Assembly: GCA_006844665.1 (NCBI GenBank)
Contig: SPJP01000140.1
Coordinates: 1-32,603, forward strand
Direction of reading: 5' to 3'
Length of the DNA stretch: 32,603 nt
From: Paracoccaceae bacterium
Lineage (GTDB): Bacteria > Pseudomonadota > Alphaproteobacteria > Rhodobacterales > Rhodobacteraceae
The translations under genes were made by a program, and so were the position numbers. Below are positions 9,895 through 19,199 of this stretch, piece after piece. Within the stretch, counting starts at the first letter, position 1. Each line of letters starts with the position of its first letter. The notes beneath the pieces are model-generated. The model saw only the letters and a program-made list of their open reading frames with translations, had not been told where the DNA came from and did no database searches.

Positions 9895-10650
9895 CTACTG
9901 GGCGTAGTTCGATCCTTCCTCGTCCAAGATCAGCTTCAGCTCTGCCAGATGCCGTTCGTCTTGGTCTGGATAATCCTCCAGCTCCTGCGCGGTCTTTTCG
10001 GCGATGTCGTCGGGCAAAACACGCAGGGGCTGGCCGGTTTGCAGCGCGCGGATATAGGTCTCGGCCGAGCGTTCGAAGTAATACAAGCGGTTAAACGTTT
10101 CAGCCACGGTGTCGCCAATGATCATGACGCCGTGATTGCCCATGATCATCACCTTTTTCTTCGGGTCCTGGAACAGCTGGGCGCAGCGCTCGCCTTCTTC
10201 CTCGAACGCCAGACCACCGTAATGTTCGTCAATCACCACGCGGTTGAAGAACGTCGCACAGTTCTGGTCAATCGGGGGCAGGCGGCTGTCGGCCAGGCTG
10301 GCCAGAACCGTGGCAAAGATCGAATGCACGTGCATGGCACAGCGCGCATGGGGGCAGTGCCGGTGCAGCCCGCCGTGCAGACCCCAAGCAGTTGGATCCG
10401 GCGCGCCGGGTTTGTTCAGCGTGTCAGGGTCATTGGCATCCACCTCGATCAGATCACTGGCCTTGATCCGGGCGAAATGCATCTGGTTGGGGTTCATCAG
10501 AAACTTGGTGCCGTCGTCATTGATGGCAAAGCTAAAATGGTTGGCCACGGCCTCGTGCAGGTTCAACCGCGCCGTCCAGCGAAAGGCGGCGGCCAGATCG
10601 ATGCGTTCTTGCCAATGGCTTAGGTTGCTGGTGGTCATTGGGGCGTTCAT
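9895..10650 (-). CDS. Class II aldolase/adducin family protein
   Basis: NLHEAVANHFSF, MHVHSIFATVLASL, MGNHGVMIIGDTVAETFNRLYYFERSAE. Confidence 0.9.
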   Translation of the reverse strand: MNAPMTTSNLSHWQERIDLAAAFRWTARLNLHEAVANHFSFAINDDGTKFLMNPNQMHFARIKASDLIEVDANDPDTLNKPGAPDPTAWGLHGGLHRHCPHARCAMHVHSIFATVLASLADSRLPPIDQNCATFFNRVVIDEHYGGLAFEEEGERCAQLFQDPKKKVMIMGNHGVMIIGDTVAETFNRLYYFERSAETYIRALQTGQPLRVLPDDIAEKTAQELEDYPDQDERHLAELKLILDEEGSNYAQ

Positions 10651-11078
10651 AGCTCACCTTTCAAGGCACAAGAGGGCACCCAAGCATAGCCGTTTTCGCA
10701 CAGAATATAGCATTCGCGCAGGCCATGGGGCTTGTCGGTTGGGGGCTGCAGGATGGTTTCACCCAAATCTGTGGCGCGGGCGGCGGCAGCGTCTGGGTCG
10801 GTATCATACAGCCGGATCTCGATCCCGGCGCCGCGGGGCGGGGTTTCGGGCAGCAAACTTAGCAAGGGGTTGGCGCTGTAGGTACCGTCGCTGTGCAGCT
10901 GAAACACCTGATCGTCGTAGGGCATAATCGCGAAATCCGCGCTAACCCGGTGCGCCTGCATGTCAAACACGGCCTTTAGAAACGCCACCTCGGCCCGCAC
11001 ATCGCGGACCAATAGGTTCAGGCCAATCCCGCGCAAGGACTGGCCGAAATCGCTGGGGCTGATCGTTTCAAAATCCAT
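10647..11078 (-). CDS. VOC (glyoxalase-like) family protein
   Basis: LLVRDVRAEVAFLKAVFDMQAHR plus GAGIEIRLYDTDPDAAAARATDLGETILQPPTDKPHGLRECYI; 4-bp overlap with the aldolase gene start. Confidence 0.75.
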   Translation of the reverse strand: MDFETISPSDFGQSLRGIGLNLLVRDVRAEVAFLKAVFDMQAHRVSADFAIMPYDDQVFQLHSDGTYSANPLLSLLPETPPRGAGIEIRLYDTDPDAAAARATDLGETILQPPTDKPHGLRECYILCENGYAWVPSCALKGEL

Positions 11079-11142
11079 CGTGTCACCAATAATTCACACA
11101 AGATATGGTTGAAGGGGCTGCAACTGCATGTCAAACTGTCTC

Positions 11143-12945
11143 ATGACACATTCAACTCTATTTCCGACATGGCCCGACGTTGCCGCCGATCTTATCGCGG
11201 TAGCCGCTGGCCGTTCCTTTGCTGACCTGGTGATTACAGGCGGTAAGATCGTCAATGTTCACACGCGCGAGGTTTTGGACGGCTGGCAGATCGCCATCGT
11301 AAAGGGCCGCTTTGCCTATGTGGGCCCCGATGCGACCCATTGCGTCGGGCCGGACACCGATATTATCGACGCCGCCGGGCGCTATGTGATCCCGGGCCTG
11401 TGCGACGGCCATATGCATATCGAAAGCGGGATGCTGACCCCGGCGGAATTTTCGGCCGCAGTGATCCCCCATGGCACGACCACGATGTTCACCGACCCCC
11501 ACGAAATTGCCAATGTTCTGGGCCTGCGCGGTGTGCGTCTGATGCATGACGAAGCGCTGATGCAGCCGGTCAATGTCTACACCCAGATGCCCAGCTGCGC
11601 CCCCAGCGCGCCAGGGTTGGAAACCACCGGTTGGGAAATCACCCCCGATGACGTGGCCGAGGCGATGGCTTGGCCCGGTATCATCGGTCTGGGCGAGATG
11701 ATGAATTTCCCCGGTGTTGCCAATGCCGACCCCAAGATGCTGGCGGAAATCGCGGCGACCCAGCGTGCGGGCAAAACCGTCGGCGGCCATTACGCCAGCC
11801 CTGATCTGGGCCTGCCCTTCCACGCCTATGTGGCGGGCGGCCCGGCGGATGAACACGAAGGCACCTGCGAAACCGACGCGATTGCTCGGGTTCGGCAGGG
11901 CATGCGCTCTATGATGCGGCTGGGGTCTGCCTGGTATGACGTGGAAACGCAGATCACCGCGATCACCGAAAAAGGTCTGGATTCGCGCAATTTTATCCTG
12001 TGCACAGATGACAGCCATTCCGGAACATTGGTCCATGATGGCCATATGAACCGGGTGGTGCGTCATTCCATTGCCTGCGGGTGTGATCCGATTGTCGCCT
12101 TGCAAATGGCCACCATCAACACCGCCACCCATTTCGGGCTGGAACGAGAAATCGGCAGCATCGCGCCGGGGCGTCGGGCGGATGTGATCCTGACCTCGTC
12201 CCTGACCGAGCTGCCGATAGACCATGTGATCGCCCGGGGCCAAACCGTGGCCCAGAACGGCAAGATCACCGTCACGTGCCCTCATTTGGACTGGCCCGAC
12301 GATGTGCGCGGCACTGTCCATCTGGGCAAACACCTGACCGCCCCTGATTTCGAGATCTCCGCTCCCGAAGGTGCGAACTCGGTCACCGCCAATGTGATCG
12401 GGGTGGTCGAAAACCAAGCGCCCACAAAGGCGCTAAAGGCCGATCTTCCGGTCGTGTCCGGCGTGGTGGAAGGCGAAGGCGAGGTTTGCCAAATCGCGTT
12501 GGTTGAACGGCACCGGGCGACCGGCGGCGTGGTCAACGGCTTTGTGCAGGGCTTTGGCTATACCGGGTCTATGGCTATGGCCAGTACCGTGGCCCATGAC
12601 AGCCACCATATGATCGTTGTGGGCACCGACCGCGCCATGATGGCCGCAGCGGCAAACCGCCTGGGCGAGGTCGGCGGCGGGATTACCGTTTGGAAAGACG
12701 GCGCTGAACTGGCCTTGGTCGAGCTGCCCATCGCCGGGCTGATGTCGGACAGCCCCGCTGCCGATGTGGCTGCCAGCGCAGACAAGATGGTCGCCGCGAT
12801 GGCCGAATGCGGCTGCACCCTGAACAACGCCTATATGCAGCACTCGCTACTGGCGTTGGTGGTGATCCCGGAACTCAGAATCTCGGACCTGGGATTGGTG
12901 GATGTAACTAAATTCGCCCTGACAGATGTGATCGAGACGGACTAA
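11143..12945 (+). CDS. ade: Adenine deaminase
   Basis: DLVITGGKIVNVHTREVLDGWQIAI, PGLCDGHMHIESGMLTPAEF, HGTTTMFTDPHEIANVLG, CTDDSHSGTLVHDGHMN. Start at 11143 or 11128. Confidence 0.92.
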   Translation: MTHSTLFPTWPDVAADLIAVAAGRSFADLVITGGKIVNVHTREVLDGWQIAIVKGRFAYVGPDATHCVGPDTDIIDAAGRYVIPGLCDGHMHIESGMLTPAEFSAAVIPHGTTTMFTDPHEIANVLGLRGVRLMHDEALMQPVNVYTQMPSCAPSAPGLETTGWEITPDDVAEAMAWPGIIGLGEMMNFPGVANADPKMLAEIAATQRAGKTVGGHYASPDLGLPFHAYVAGGPADEHEGTCETDAIARVRQGMRSMMRLGSAWYDVETQITAITEKGLDSRNFILCTDDSHSGTLVHDGHMNRVVRHSIACGCDPIVALQMATINTATHFGLEREIGSIAPGRRADVILTSSLTELPIDHVIARGQTVAQNGKITVTCPHLDWPDDVRGTVHLGKHLTAPDFEISAPEGANSVTANVIGVVENQAPTKALKADLPVVSGVVEGEGEVCQIALVERHRATGGVVNGFVQGFGYTGSMAMASTVAHDSHHMIVVGTDRAMMAAAANRLGEVGGGITVWKDGAELALVELPIAGLMSDSPAADVAASADKMVAAMAECGCTLNNAYMQHSLLALVVIPELRISDLGLVDVTKFALTDVIETD

Positions 12946-12954
12946 GGAACAGCA

Positions 12955-14421
12955 GTGAAACAGATAAATTCCCCAGAACTGGGCCCGTCAAAACAATTCA
13001 CCGATGCCTCTGCCGCCGTGGACGAGCTGGAACGTCTGTATGAGGCCGGAACAGAATTCCTGCGCACCAGCTTTGCTGATGTCGTCGAAGGCGCACGGCC
13101 AGACCACCGGTTTCGCGCGTTCTATCCCGAAATTCGGCTGTCCACGACCAGCTTTGCCCATATCGACAACCGCCTTAGCTTTGGTCATGTGGTGGAGCCA
13201 GGTGAATATTCGACCACCGTCACCCGCCCCGATCTGTTCCGCAACTATCTGATCCAGCAGATCAGCCTGATCATCGACAGCCACAGCACCAACGTGACAA
13301 TCGGTGTGTCTGCAACCCCGATCCCGCTGCATTTCGCGATGAAGGCCAACGCAGAAACCCCGGTCCCCCAAGAAGGCGTCCTGGATTTCCCGCTGCGCGA
13401 TATGTTCGACGTACCCGATCTGGCGACCACCCATGACGATATCGTCAACGGGGTAGAGTTCCGTTTTGAAGATGGCTCTCGCCCTTTGGCACCGTTTACC
13501 GCACAACGCATCGACTATTCCCTGGCGCGTCTACAACACTATACGGCCACCGCGGCCGAGCATTTTCAGAACCACATCCTGTTCACAAACTATCAGTTCT
13601 ACGTGGATGAATTCGCCAGCTTTGCCCGCCGCATGCTGGCTGATCCCGACAGCGGCTATGACAGCTTTGTCGCCACCGGCAACGTCGTGATCACCGATCC
13701 AGAGGCCGAGATTTTGGCCCCCGGCAAAATGCCCCAGATGCCCAGCTATCACCTGACCCGTCCGGGCGGCGGCGGAATTTCCCTGGTCAATATCGGGGTG
13801 GGGCCGTCCAACGCGAAAACCGCGACAGACCATATCGCCGTGCTGCGCCCCCATGCCTGGCTGATGCTGGGCCACTGTGCGGGCCTGCGCAACACTCAGG
13901 CGCTGGGCGATTATGTCCTGGCCCACGCTTACTTGCGCGAAGACCATGTTCTGGACGCCGACTTGCCCGTTTGGGTACCAATTCCTGCGCTGGCCGAGGT
14001 TCAAATCGCCCTGGAACAGGCCGTGGCCAACGTGACCAAGTTACAGGGCTACGAGCTGAAGAAAATCATGCGCACCGGCACTGTCGCGACCATCGACAAC
14101 CGCAACTGGGAGTTGCGCGACCATTCTGGCCCGGTCAAGCGTTTGTCCCAATCCCGGGCCATTGCATTGGACATGGAAAGCGCCACAATCGCGGCCAACG
14201 GCTTTCGGTTTCGGGTGCCCTATGGCACGCTTTTATGTGTTTCCGACAAGCCGCTGCACGGGGAGCTGAAATTGCCCGGCATGGCGTCCGAATTCTACAA
14301 AACCCAAGTGGCCAGCCACCTGTTGATCGGAATAAAAGCGATGGAGACCATCCGCGAAATGCCGCTGGAGCGTATTCACAGTCGTAAGCTTCGCAGCTTT
14401 GACGAGACCGCTTTTGTGTGA
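12955..14421 (+). CDS. amn: AMP nucleosidase
   Basis: Phosphorylase-like C-terminus SLVNIGVGPSNAKTATDHIAVLRPHAWLMLGHCAGLRNTQ, DMESATIAANGFRFRVPYGTLLCVSDKPLHGELK, and long N-terminal Amn domain. Confidence 0.92.
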   Translation: MKQINSPELGPSKQFTDASAAVDELERLYEAGTEFLRTSFADVVEGARPDHRFRAFYPEIRLSTTSFAHIDNRLSFGHVVEPGEYSTTVTRPDLFRNYLIQQISLIIDSHSTNVTIGVSATPIPLHFAMKANAETPVPQEGVLDFPLRDMFDVPDLATTHDDIVNGVEFRFEDGSRPLAPFTAQRIDYSLARLQHYTATAAEHFQNHILFTNYQFYVDEFASFARRMLADPDSGYDSFVATGNVVITDPEAEILAPGKMPQMPSYHLTRPGGGGISLVNIGVGPSNAKTATDHIAVLRPHAWLMLGHCAGLRNTQALGDYVLAHAYLREDHVLDADLPVWVPIPALAEVQIALEQAVANVTKLQGYELKKIMRTGTVATIDNRNWELRDHSGPVKRLSQSRAIALDMESATIAANGFRFRVPYGTLLCVSDKPLHGELKLPGMASEFYKTQVASHLLIGIKAMETIREMPLERIHSRKLRSFDETAFV

Positions 14422-14553
14422 ATTTGGGCCTAATTTGCGCATTATATTAGTAAAAACGAAATATCTTGCTTGCCGCATGAGGAAAACCAAGGTTTACCTA
14501 TCGGGCAACCAGTGCGCGAGAAACGCGCCGACGGAACAGGGAGAGTTCTAATA

Positions 14554-14844
14554 ATGACTTCTAAACCACTTACCAAAACGCAGCTCGTTGCTGCATTGGC
14601 CGAAGAAGCCGGCCTGGACAAAAAAGCTGCCGGTGTCGCGTTGGACGCTCTGTCCGCAGTGATCACTCGCGAAGTCGCAGGCGGCGGTGCCGTCACACTT
14701 CCAGGCATTGGTAAAGTGTATTGCCGCGAACGCCCAGAGCGTATGGTCCGTAACCCGGCCACAGGCGAGCAAATCAAAAAAGACGCAGACAAAGTTGTCA
14801 AAATGACTGTAGCTAAAGCATTGAAAGATAGTGTTAATAGCTAA
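14554..14844 (+). CDS. HU-family DNA-binding protein
   Basis: MTSKPLTKTQLVAALAEEAGLDKKAAGVALDALSAVI ... LPGIGKVYCRERPERMVRNPATGEQIKKDADKVVKMTVAKALKD. Internal ATG at 14554 is the likely start. Confidence 0.88.
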   Translation: MTSKPLTKTQLVAALAEEAGLDKKAAGVALDALSAVITREVAGGGAVTLPGIGKVYCRERPERMVRNPATGEQIKKDADKVVKMTVAKALKDSVNS

Positions 14845-14869
14845 GTCTTTGGACTTTTATTAAAAACGA

Positions 14870-14895
14870 AGGGTCGCCACTAGGCGGCCCTTTTT
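14870..14895 (+). terminator. Rho-independent terminator downstream of the HU-like gene
   Basis: AGGGTCGCC-acta... paired with GGCGGCCCT (one G-U), followed by TTTTT. Confidence 0.85.
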
Positions 14896-14927
14896 CATCT
14901 GGGGCCATGCTGCGAAAAGGGGTAAGA

Positions 14928-15803
14928 ATGGACATCAAAGCACTTGCGATGGGGCTGCTATTCGTAGCCATGTGGTCGTCTGCTTTTACCTCGGCTCGGA
15001 TCATCGTCGCAGATGCACCGCCGATGTTGGCGCTCGCCCTTCGTTTTTACATTTCTGGCGCAATGGCGGTGGCAATTGCGGCCTGGTTGGGCCAAAGCTT
15101 TCGCCTGAATAGCGTGCAGCTGCGCAGCACTTTGGTGTTCGGATTATGCCAAAACGGATTATACCTAGGGTTGTTTTTCGTCGCTATGCAAACCATCGAG
15201 GCATCTCTGGCCGCCATCATCGCGTCCACAATGCCCCTGATTGTGGCTTTTGCGTCATGGCTCTTCTTTAAGGAACGGTTGCCCAAACTGGGCGTCATCG
15301 GTTTGGTCGCGGGCTTTGCCGGTGCCGCGACGATCATGGGCACACGTCTGAACGCAGGGGTCGATCTGTTCGGTGTGGCCCTGTGTATCGCAGGCGTGAC
15401 AGCGCTGGCCGTGGCGACCCTGTCGGTCAAATCTGCGTCCTCGGGCGGCAATTTGTTGATGGTGGTGGGCTATCAGATGTGGGCCGGTGGCACAGCTTTG
15501 CTGGTGGCCGGGCTGCTGCTGGAAACATGGCAGGTCAACTGGTCGTGGACCCTGGTTGCGGCCTTTGCCTATACAACCATAGTTCCAGGCTTGCTGGCCA
15601 CATGGATTTGGTTCTTGCTGGTCGGTCGGATCGGCGCGACCCGGGCAGCAACCTACCACTTTCTGACCCCCTTCTTCGGCGTCTCAATCGCGGCACTTGT
15701 TCTGGGGGAAGACTTAAAGATCTGGGATGTGGTCGGCGTGGCCACCATTGCGGCAGGCATTTTCGCGGTACAAGTCAGCCGAGGGCACGCAAAAACGGGC
15801 TGA
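14928..15803 (+). CDS. EamA/DMT-family membrane transporter
   Basis: Multiple hydrophobic helices; MGLLFVAMWSSAFTSARI, ASLAAIIASTMPLIVAFASWLFFKERLP, ATYHFLTPFFGVSIAALVLGE. Confidence 0.9.
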   Translation: MDIKALAMGLLFVAMWSSAFTSARIIVADAPPMLALALRFYISGAMAVAIAAWLGQSFRLNSVQLRSTLVFGLCQNGLYLGLFFVAMQTIEASLAAIIASTMPLIVAFASWLFFKERLPKLGVIGLVAGFAGAATIMGTRLNAGVDLFGVALCIAGVTALAVATLSVKSASSGGNLLMVVGYQMWAGGTALLVAGLLLETWQVNWSWTLVAAFAYTTIVPGLLATWIWFLLVGRIGATRAATYHFLTPFFGVSIAALVLGEDLKIWDVVGVATIAAGIFAVQVSRGHAKTG

Positions 15804-15862
15804 AACATACCCCACAGGCTTGTGTAATGACATCAAGGCACGCGCCCGGCTAACACGGGCTT

Positions 15863-16576
15863 ATGGAAATTTTACTTGGATATGGCGCTGGCCTGCTGAC
15901 CCTGATCAACCCCTGCGTTTTGCCGGTGCTGCCCATTGTATTGGCAAGTGCTTTGCAAGCCCATCGCTTGGGCCCCGTTGCGCTTGCCGCCGGGATGAGC
16001 CTTGCCTTCGTTGTCTTGGGGCTTGGCATCGCAACTGTTGGGCGCAGCCTTGGGCTTGATACCCATATGGTTAGCCAAGCCGCGGCGGTCATGATGATCC
16101 TATTTGGTTTGGTGCTGCTGGTGCCGCGTCTGAACGAAGGCTTTGCCACGGCAACGGCCGGGCTATCGGGTCGGGCCGACGGGTCTATGGACAAGATTGA
16201 TAAATCCGGCCTGCAGGGGCAGTTCCTGGGCGGCATGCTGCTTGGCGCTGTTTGGAGCCCTTGTATCGGCCCCACTTTGGGCGGCGCGATATCCTTGGCC
16301 TGGCAGGGCGAAAGCCTTGGGCTAGCTGGTGCGATCATGTTGTCCTTTGCCCTGGGTGTGTCCACGATCATTCTGGTGCTGGGCTACGGTGCCCGGGCCG
16401 TTATCCTAAAGCGCCAAGCTTTGATGCGCGTTATCGCCGCCAAGGCCCGCCCGGTTCTGGGCGTTGTCTTTGTGGCCGTCGGCGTGGCGATCTTGCTGCG
16501 TTTTCCTGAAATGGCCGAAGGCTGGTTGGTGCGAAACCTGCCCGCATGGTTGGTCGATCTCTCTGTCGCTTTGTAA
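15863..16576 (+). CDS. ccdA: Cytochrome c biogenesis protein CcdA-like (DsbD transmembrane domain family)
   Basis: GAGLLTLINPCVLPVLPIVLASAL and GAVWSPCIGPTLGGAISLA (paired membrane Cys), hydrophobic throughout. Confidence 0.9.
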   Translation: MEILLGYGAGLLTLINPCVLPVLPIVLASALQAHRLGPVALAAGMSLAFVVLGLGIATVGRSLGLDTHMVSQAAAVMMILFGLVLLVPRLNEGFATATAGLSGRADGSMDKIDKSGLQGQFLGGMLLGAVWSPCIGPTLGGAISLAWQGESLGLAGAIMLSFALGVSTIILVLGYGARAVILKRQALMRVIAAKARPVLGVVFVAVGVAILLRFPEMAEGWLVRNLPAWLVDLSVAL

Positions 16577-16592
16577 TCTGAAAGGATCCCCT

Positions 16593-17009
16593 ATGGACCG
16601 TCGCTCTTTCATCGCCTTGTCTGCAGCCGCCGCCGCGGCCCTTCCCTTTGCCGCGCAGGCCGAGGTCGACTACACCCCCGGCTTGGTTGCAACTGAACTG
16701 GCCGCCGGAAAAACTGTGTTCCTTGATTTCTCGGCCAGCTGGTGCTCGACCTGCGCTGCCCAGGCACGGATGATCAATGCGCTTAAGGGTGAAAACCCGG
16801 CCTATGCCGAAAACGTTGTCTTTGTGCGTGTCGACTGGGATCAATATCGCACCGCCGACATCACCAAGTCGCTGCAAATCCCGCGCCGCTCTACCCTTGT
16901 GGTGTTGAAAGGCGAAGAGGAACTGGGCCGTATTGTCGCCGGCACTGCTCGTGATCAGATTAAAGAATTGATGGATGTAGCCTTGGCTGCTGCAACCGCA
17001 ACAACCTAA
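16593..17009 (+). CDS. Thioredoxin-like protein with Tat-like signal peptide
   Basis: MDRRSFIALSAAAAAALPFAAQA signal; KTVFLDFSASWCSTCAAQARMI thioredoxin fold with CSTC. Confidence 0.88.
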   Translation: MDRRSFIALSAAAAAALPFAAQAEVDYTPGLVATELAAGKTVFLDFSASWCSTCAAQARMINALKGENPAYAENVVFVRVDWDQYRTADITKSLQIPRRSTLVVLKGEEELGRIVAGTARDQIKELMDVALAAATATT

Positions 17010-17749
17010 ACGCTGCCCACATCATTGGTCGAGGTCACTGTGACGTTGTCGACAGCCCAGCTTTCATCGGTGATGGATTGGTTCAAAGTCGATCCAAAGC
17101 CCAGCTTCAGGCTTTCGCCAGGGTCTGTGACCTCGATCCTTACTGATACGGTTTCATCAAAGCTGGACGCATCACCGCGCCGCCAAAAGCCGTATTCTTC
17201 CCGGTCACGCTTTAACCCATAGGTAATTTTCAGGTTCGGATCGCTGGACGACAGCTCTTGCTGCTGCCCGGGATGGGTGCCGTGGGTCGAAAAATTGCGC
17301 TGGGTTGCCAAAGCGTCGTCCACAAAGACCGACAGCATTTCCATATCCCATGTGTCGATCGCGTGCAGGTCAAATTCCAGCACCGCAAAGCCTGCATCCG
17401 GGTCCAGATCATAGGTCTTGGACACCATCTGCGCGCCGCCGCTGCCGCCAAACCGCCCTAGGATACCGCCGAATTCAGGCTCGCTGTCATCGGTGGTCTG
17501 TACGCTCCAACCTGGGGCTTGACCGCCTTCGAAATCGTCGAAATGAACCGTGTTGCCAAACGCCCCGTTGAACGAGGTCGAAGGTTCCTGATCGCCCAGA
17601 AACGTCGCCACATCTGTCGACAGGTCCGAAATCCCGGGCATGATCACGGTGTAGCTTGCGATCCCAAGGCCGACGATTGCGGCGGTGATCACTGTCCAAT
17701 CAACGGTAACGGCACCACTGTCCGAAGATAGAAATTCTGAAACGCGCAA
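17006..17749 (-). CDS. Flp-pilin-like N-terminus fused to a large unknown extracytoplasmic domain
   Basis: TTG start preceded by AGGAGA; FLSSDSGAVTVDWTVITAAIVGLGIASYTVI followed by ~200 aa of acidic, Gly/Asp-rich sequence (FDDFEGGQAPGWSVQTTDD...). Confidence 0.75.
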   Translation of the reverse strand: MRVSEFLSSDSGAVTVDWTVITAAIVGLGIASYTVIMPGISDLSTDVATFLGDQEPSTSFNGAFGNTVHFDDFEGGQAPGWSVQTTDDSEPEFGGILGRFGGSGGAQMVSKTYDLDPDAGFAVLEFDLHAIDTWDMEMLSVFVDDALATQRNFSTHGTHPGQQQELSSSDPNLKITYGLKRDREEYGFWRRGDASSFDETVSVRIEVTDPGESLKLGFGSTLNQSITDESWAVDNVTVTSTNDVGSV

Positions 17750-17857
17750 CTCGGCTCTCCTGATACAAATCAGGGCGAAAATGCCCGCCCATTGTGGCGC
17801 AGAGGCGGCAAAATGAAGAAAATTTAAGGCAATTTCAACCCAAGCGGGCGGGCCGTT

Positions 17858-18961
17858 CTAGCCGATCTTGCCGGGCAGCTCCTCGCCGATCTGGCCCCGG
17901 TTCAACAGGATATGGTCCAGAATAACGCAAGCCATCATCGCCTCGCCCACGGGCACGGCACGGATCCCCACGCATGGGTCATGGCGGCCCTTGGTGATGA
18001 TCTCAGCATCCTCGCCCGATTTCGTGATCGTCTTGCGCGTCGTCAGGATCGAACTGGTGGGCTTGACCGCAAACCGCACAACCACCTCTTGCCCGGTGGA
18101 AATCCCCCCCAGAATACCGCCCGCGTGGTTCGAGCTGTATTCAGGCCCGTCCGGCCCCATCGAGATTTCGTCCGCATTGTCTTCGCCGGTCAGGGATGCA
18201 GCACCCATGCCTTCGCCAATCTCGACGCCTTTGACGGCGTTGATGCTCATCATTGCGGCGGCCAGATCGGTGTCCAGCTTGGCATAGATCGGCGCGCCCA
18301 GCCCGGCAGGCACGTTGCGCGCTGTCACTTCGATCACCGCGCCCACGCTGCTGCCGGATTTGCGCAGCCCGTCCAGATAGACGGCCCAATCTTCGGCCGC
18401 TTTGGGATCCGGGGTCCAGAACGGGTTCTGGTCGATCTGGTTCCAGTCAAACCCGGCCCGATCAATGCCGTGGGGGCCCATCTGTACCATATACCCCGTG
18501 ATCTGCAGATCCGGGGCCAGAACGCCCAAAGCCGCCCGCGCGATACCGCCCGCTGCAACCCGTGCCGCGGTTTCCCGGGCCGAGGATCGTCCCCCACCGC
18601 GCGGATCGCGGATACCGTATTTCTGCCAATAGGTGATGTCGGCATGGCCAGGGCGAAATTTCTCTGCGATCTCGGAATAGTCTTTTGACCGTTGATCGGT
18701 GTTGCGGATCATCAGCTGAATAGGCGTCCCGGTGGAATAGCCCTCGTACACGCCAGACAGGATCTCGACCTCGTCTGCTTCCCGGCGCTGGGTCGTGTAT
18801 TTGTTCTGGCCGGGTTTGCGCTGGTCCAGCCAATGCTGCAAATCCGCCGCGTCAATTTTCACACCCGGAGGGCACCCATCAACCGTAGCCCCCAAGGCAG
18901 GCCCGTGGCTTTCCCCCCAAGTGGTGACGCGAAAAAGATGGCCAAAGCTGTTGATCGACAT
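17858..18961 (-). CDS. aroC: Chorismate synthase
   Basis: [69 protein letters not shown]. Confidence 0.96.
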   Translation of the reverse strand: MSINSFGHLFRVTTWGESHGPALGATVDGCPPGVKIDAADLQHWLDQRKPGQNKYTTQRREADEVEILSGVYEGYSTGTPIQLMIRNTDQRSKDYSEIAEKFRPGHADITYWQKYGIRDPRGGGRSSARETAARVAAGGIARAALGVLAPDLQITGYMVQMGPHGIDRAGFDWNQIDQNPFWTPDPKAAEDWAVYLDGLRKSGSSVGAVIEVTARNVPAGLGAPIYAKLDTDLAAAMMSINAVKGVEIGEGMGAASLTGEDNADEISMGPDGPEYSSNHAGGILGGISTGQEVVVRFAVKPTSSILTTRKTITKSGEDAEIITKGRHDPCVGIRAVPVGEAMMACVILDHILLNRGQIGEELPGKIG

Positions 18962-19074
18962 GTGCACTCTCCTGTCCCGCCGGGTTACCGATCCTTGGGC
19001 AGATTGCCAAGCCCCCGGCTGTGTCAGAAGATGCAGGTTGCTTAGACAAGGGCGATATTCTATTCAGATCCTAC

Positions 19075-19154
19075 CTCGGGGAGCCATTGTGGCTGAGATG
19101 CGAAAGCGGACCCGTCGAACCTGAACCGGTTAAGACCGGCGGAGGGAAGGTTAG
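19075..19154 (+). promoter_or_regulatory. TPP riboswitch (THI box)
   Basis: CTCGGGGAGCC...GGCTGAGATG...GACCCGTCGAACCTGAACCGGTTAAGACCGGCGGAGGGAAGG, immediately upstream of thiamine ABC transporter genes. Confidence 0.96.
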
Positions 19155-19155
19155 A

Positions 19156-19196
19156 GTATCCTCTCGACTTCTTTTCGCCCGTCGCATGGAGGATAC
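19156..19196 (+). promoter_or_regulatory. Candidate SD-sequestering hairpin (riboswitch expression platform)
   Basis: GTATCCTC 19156-19163 perfectly complementary to GAGGATAC 19189-19196, which covers the thiB Shine-Dalgarno GGAGG. Confidence 0.75.
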
Positions 19197-19199
19197 CGA

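Noticed and set aside
9394-10623. 409-aa plus-strand ORF
   Set aside because: Antisense shadow of the clearly coding SDR and aldolase genes; no recognisable domain.
11158-12417. 419-aa minus-strand ORF
   Set aside because: Shadow ORF opposite ade, His/Gly-rich composition typical of reverse-strand high-GC coding DNA.
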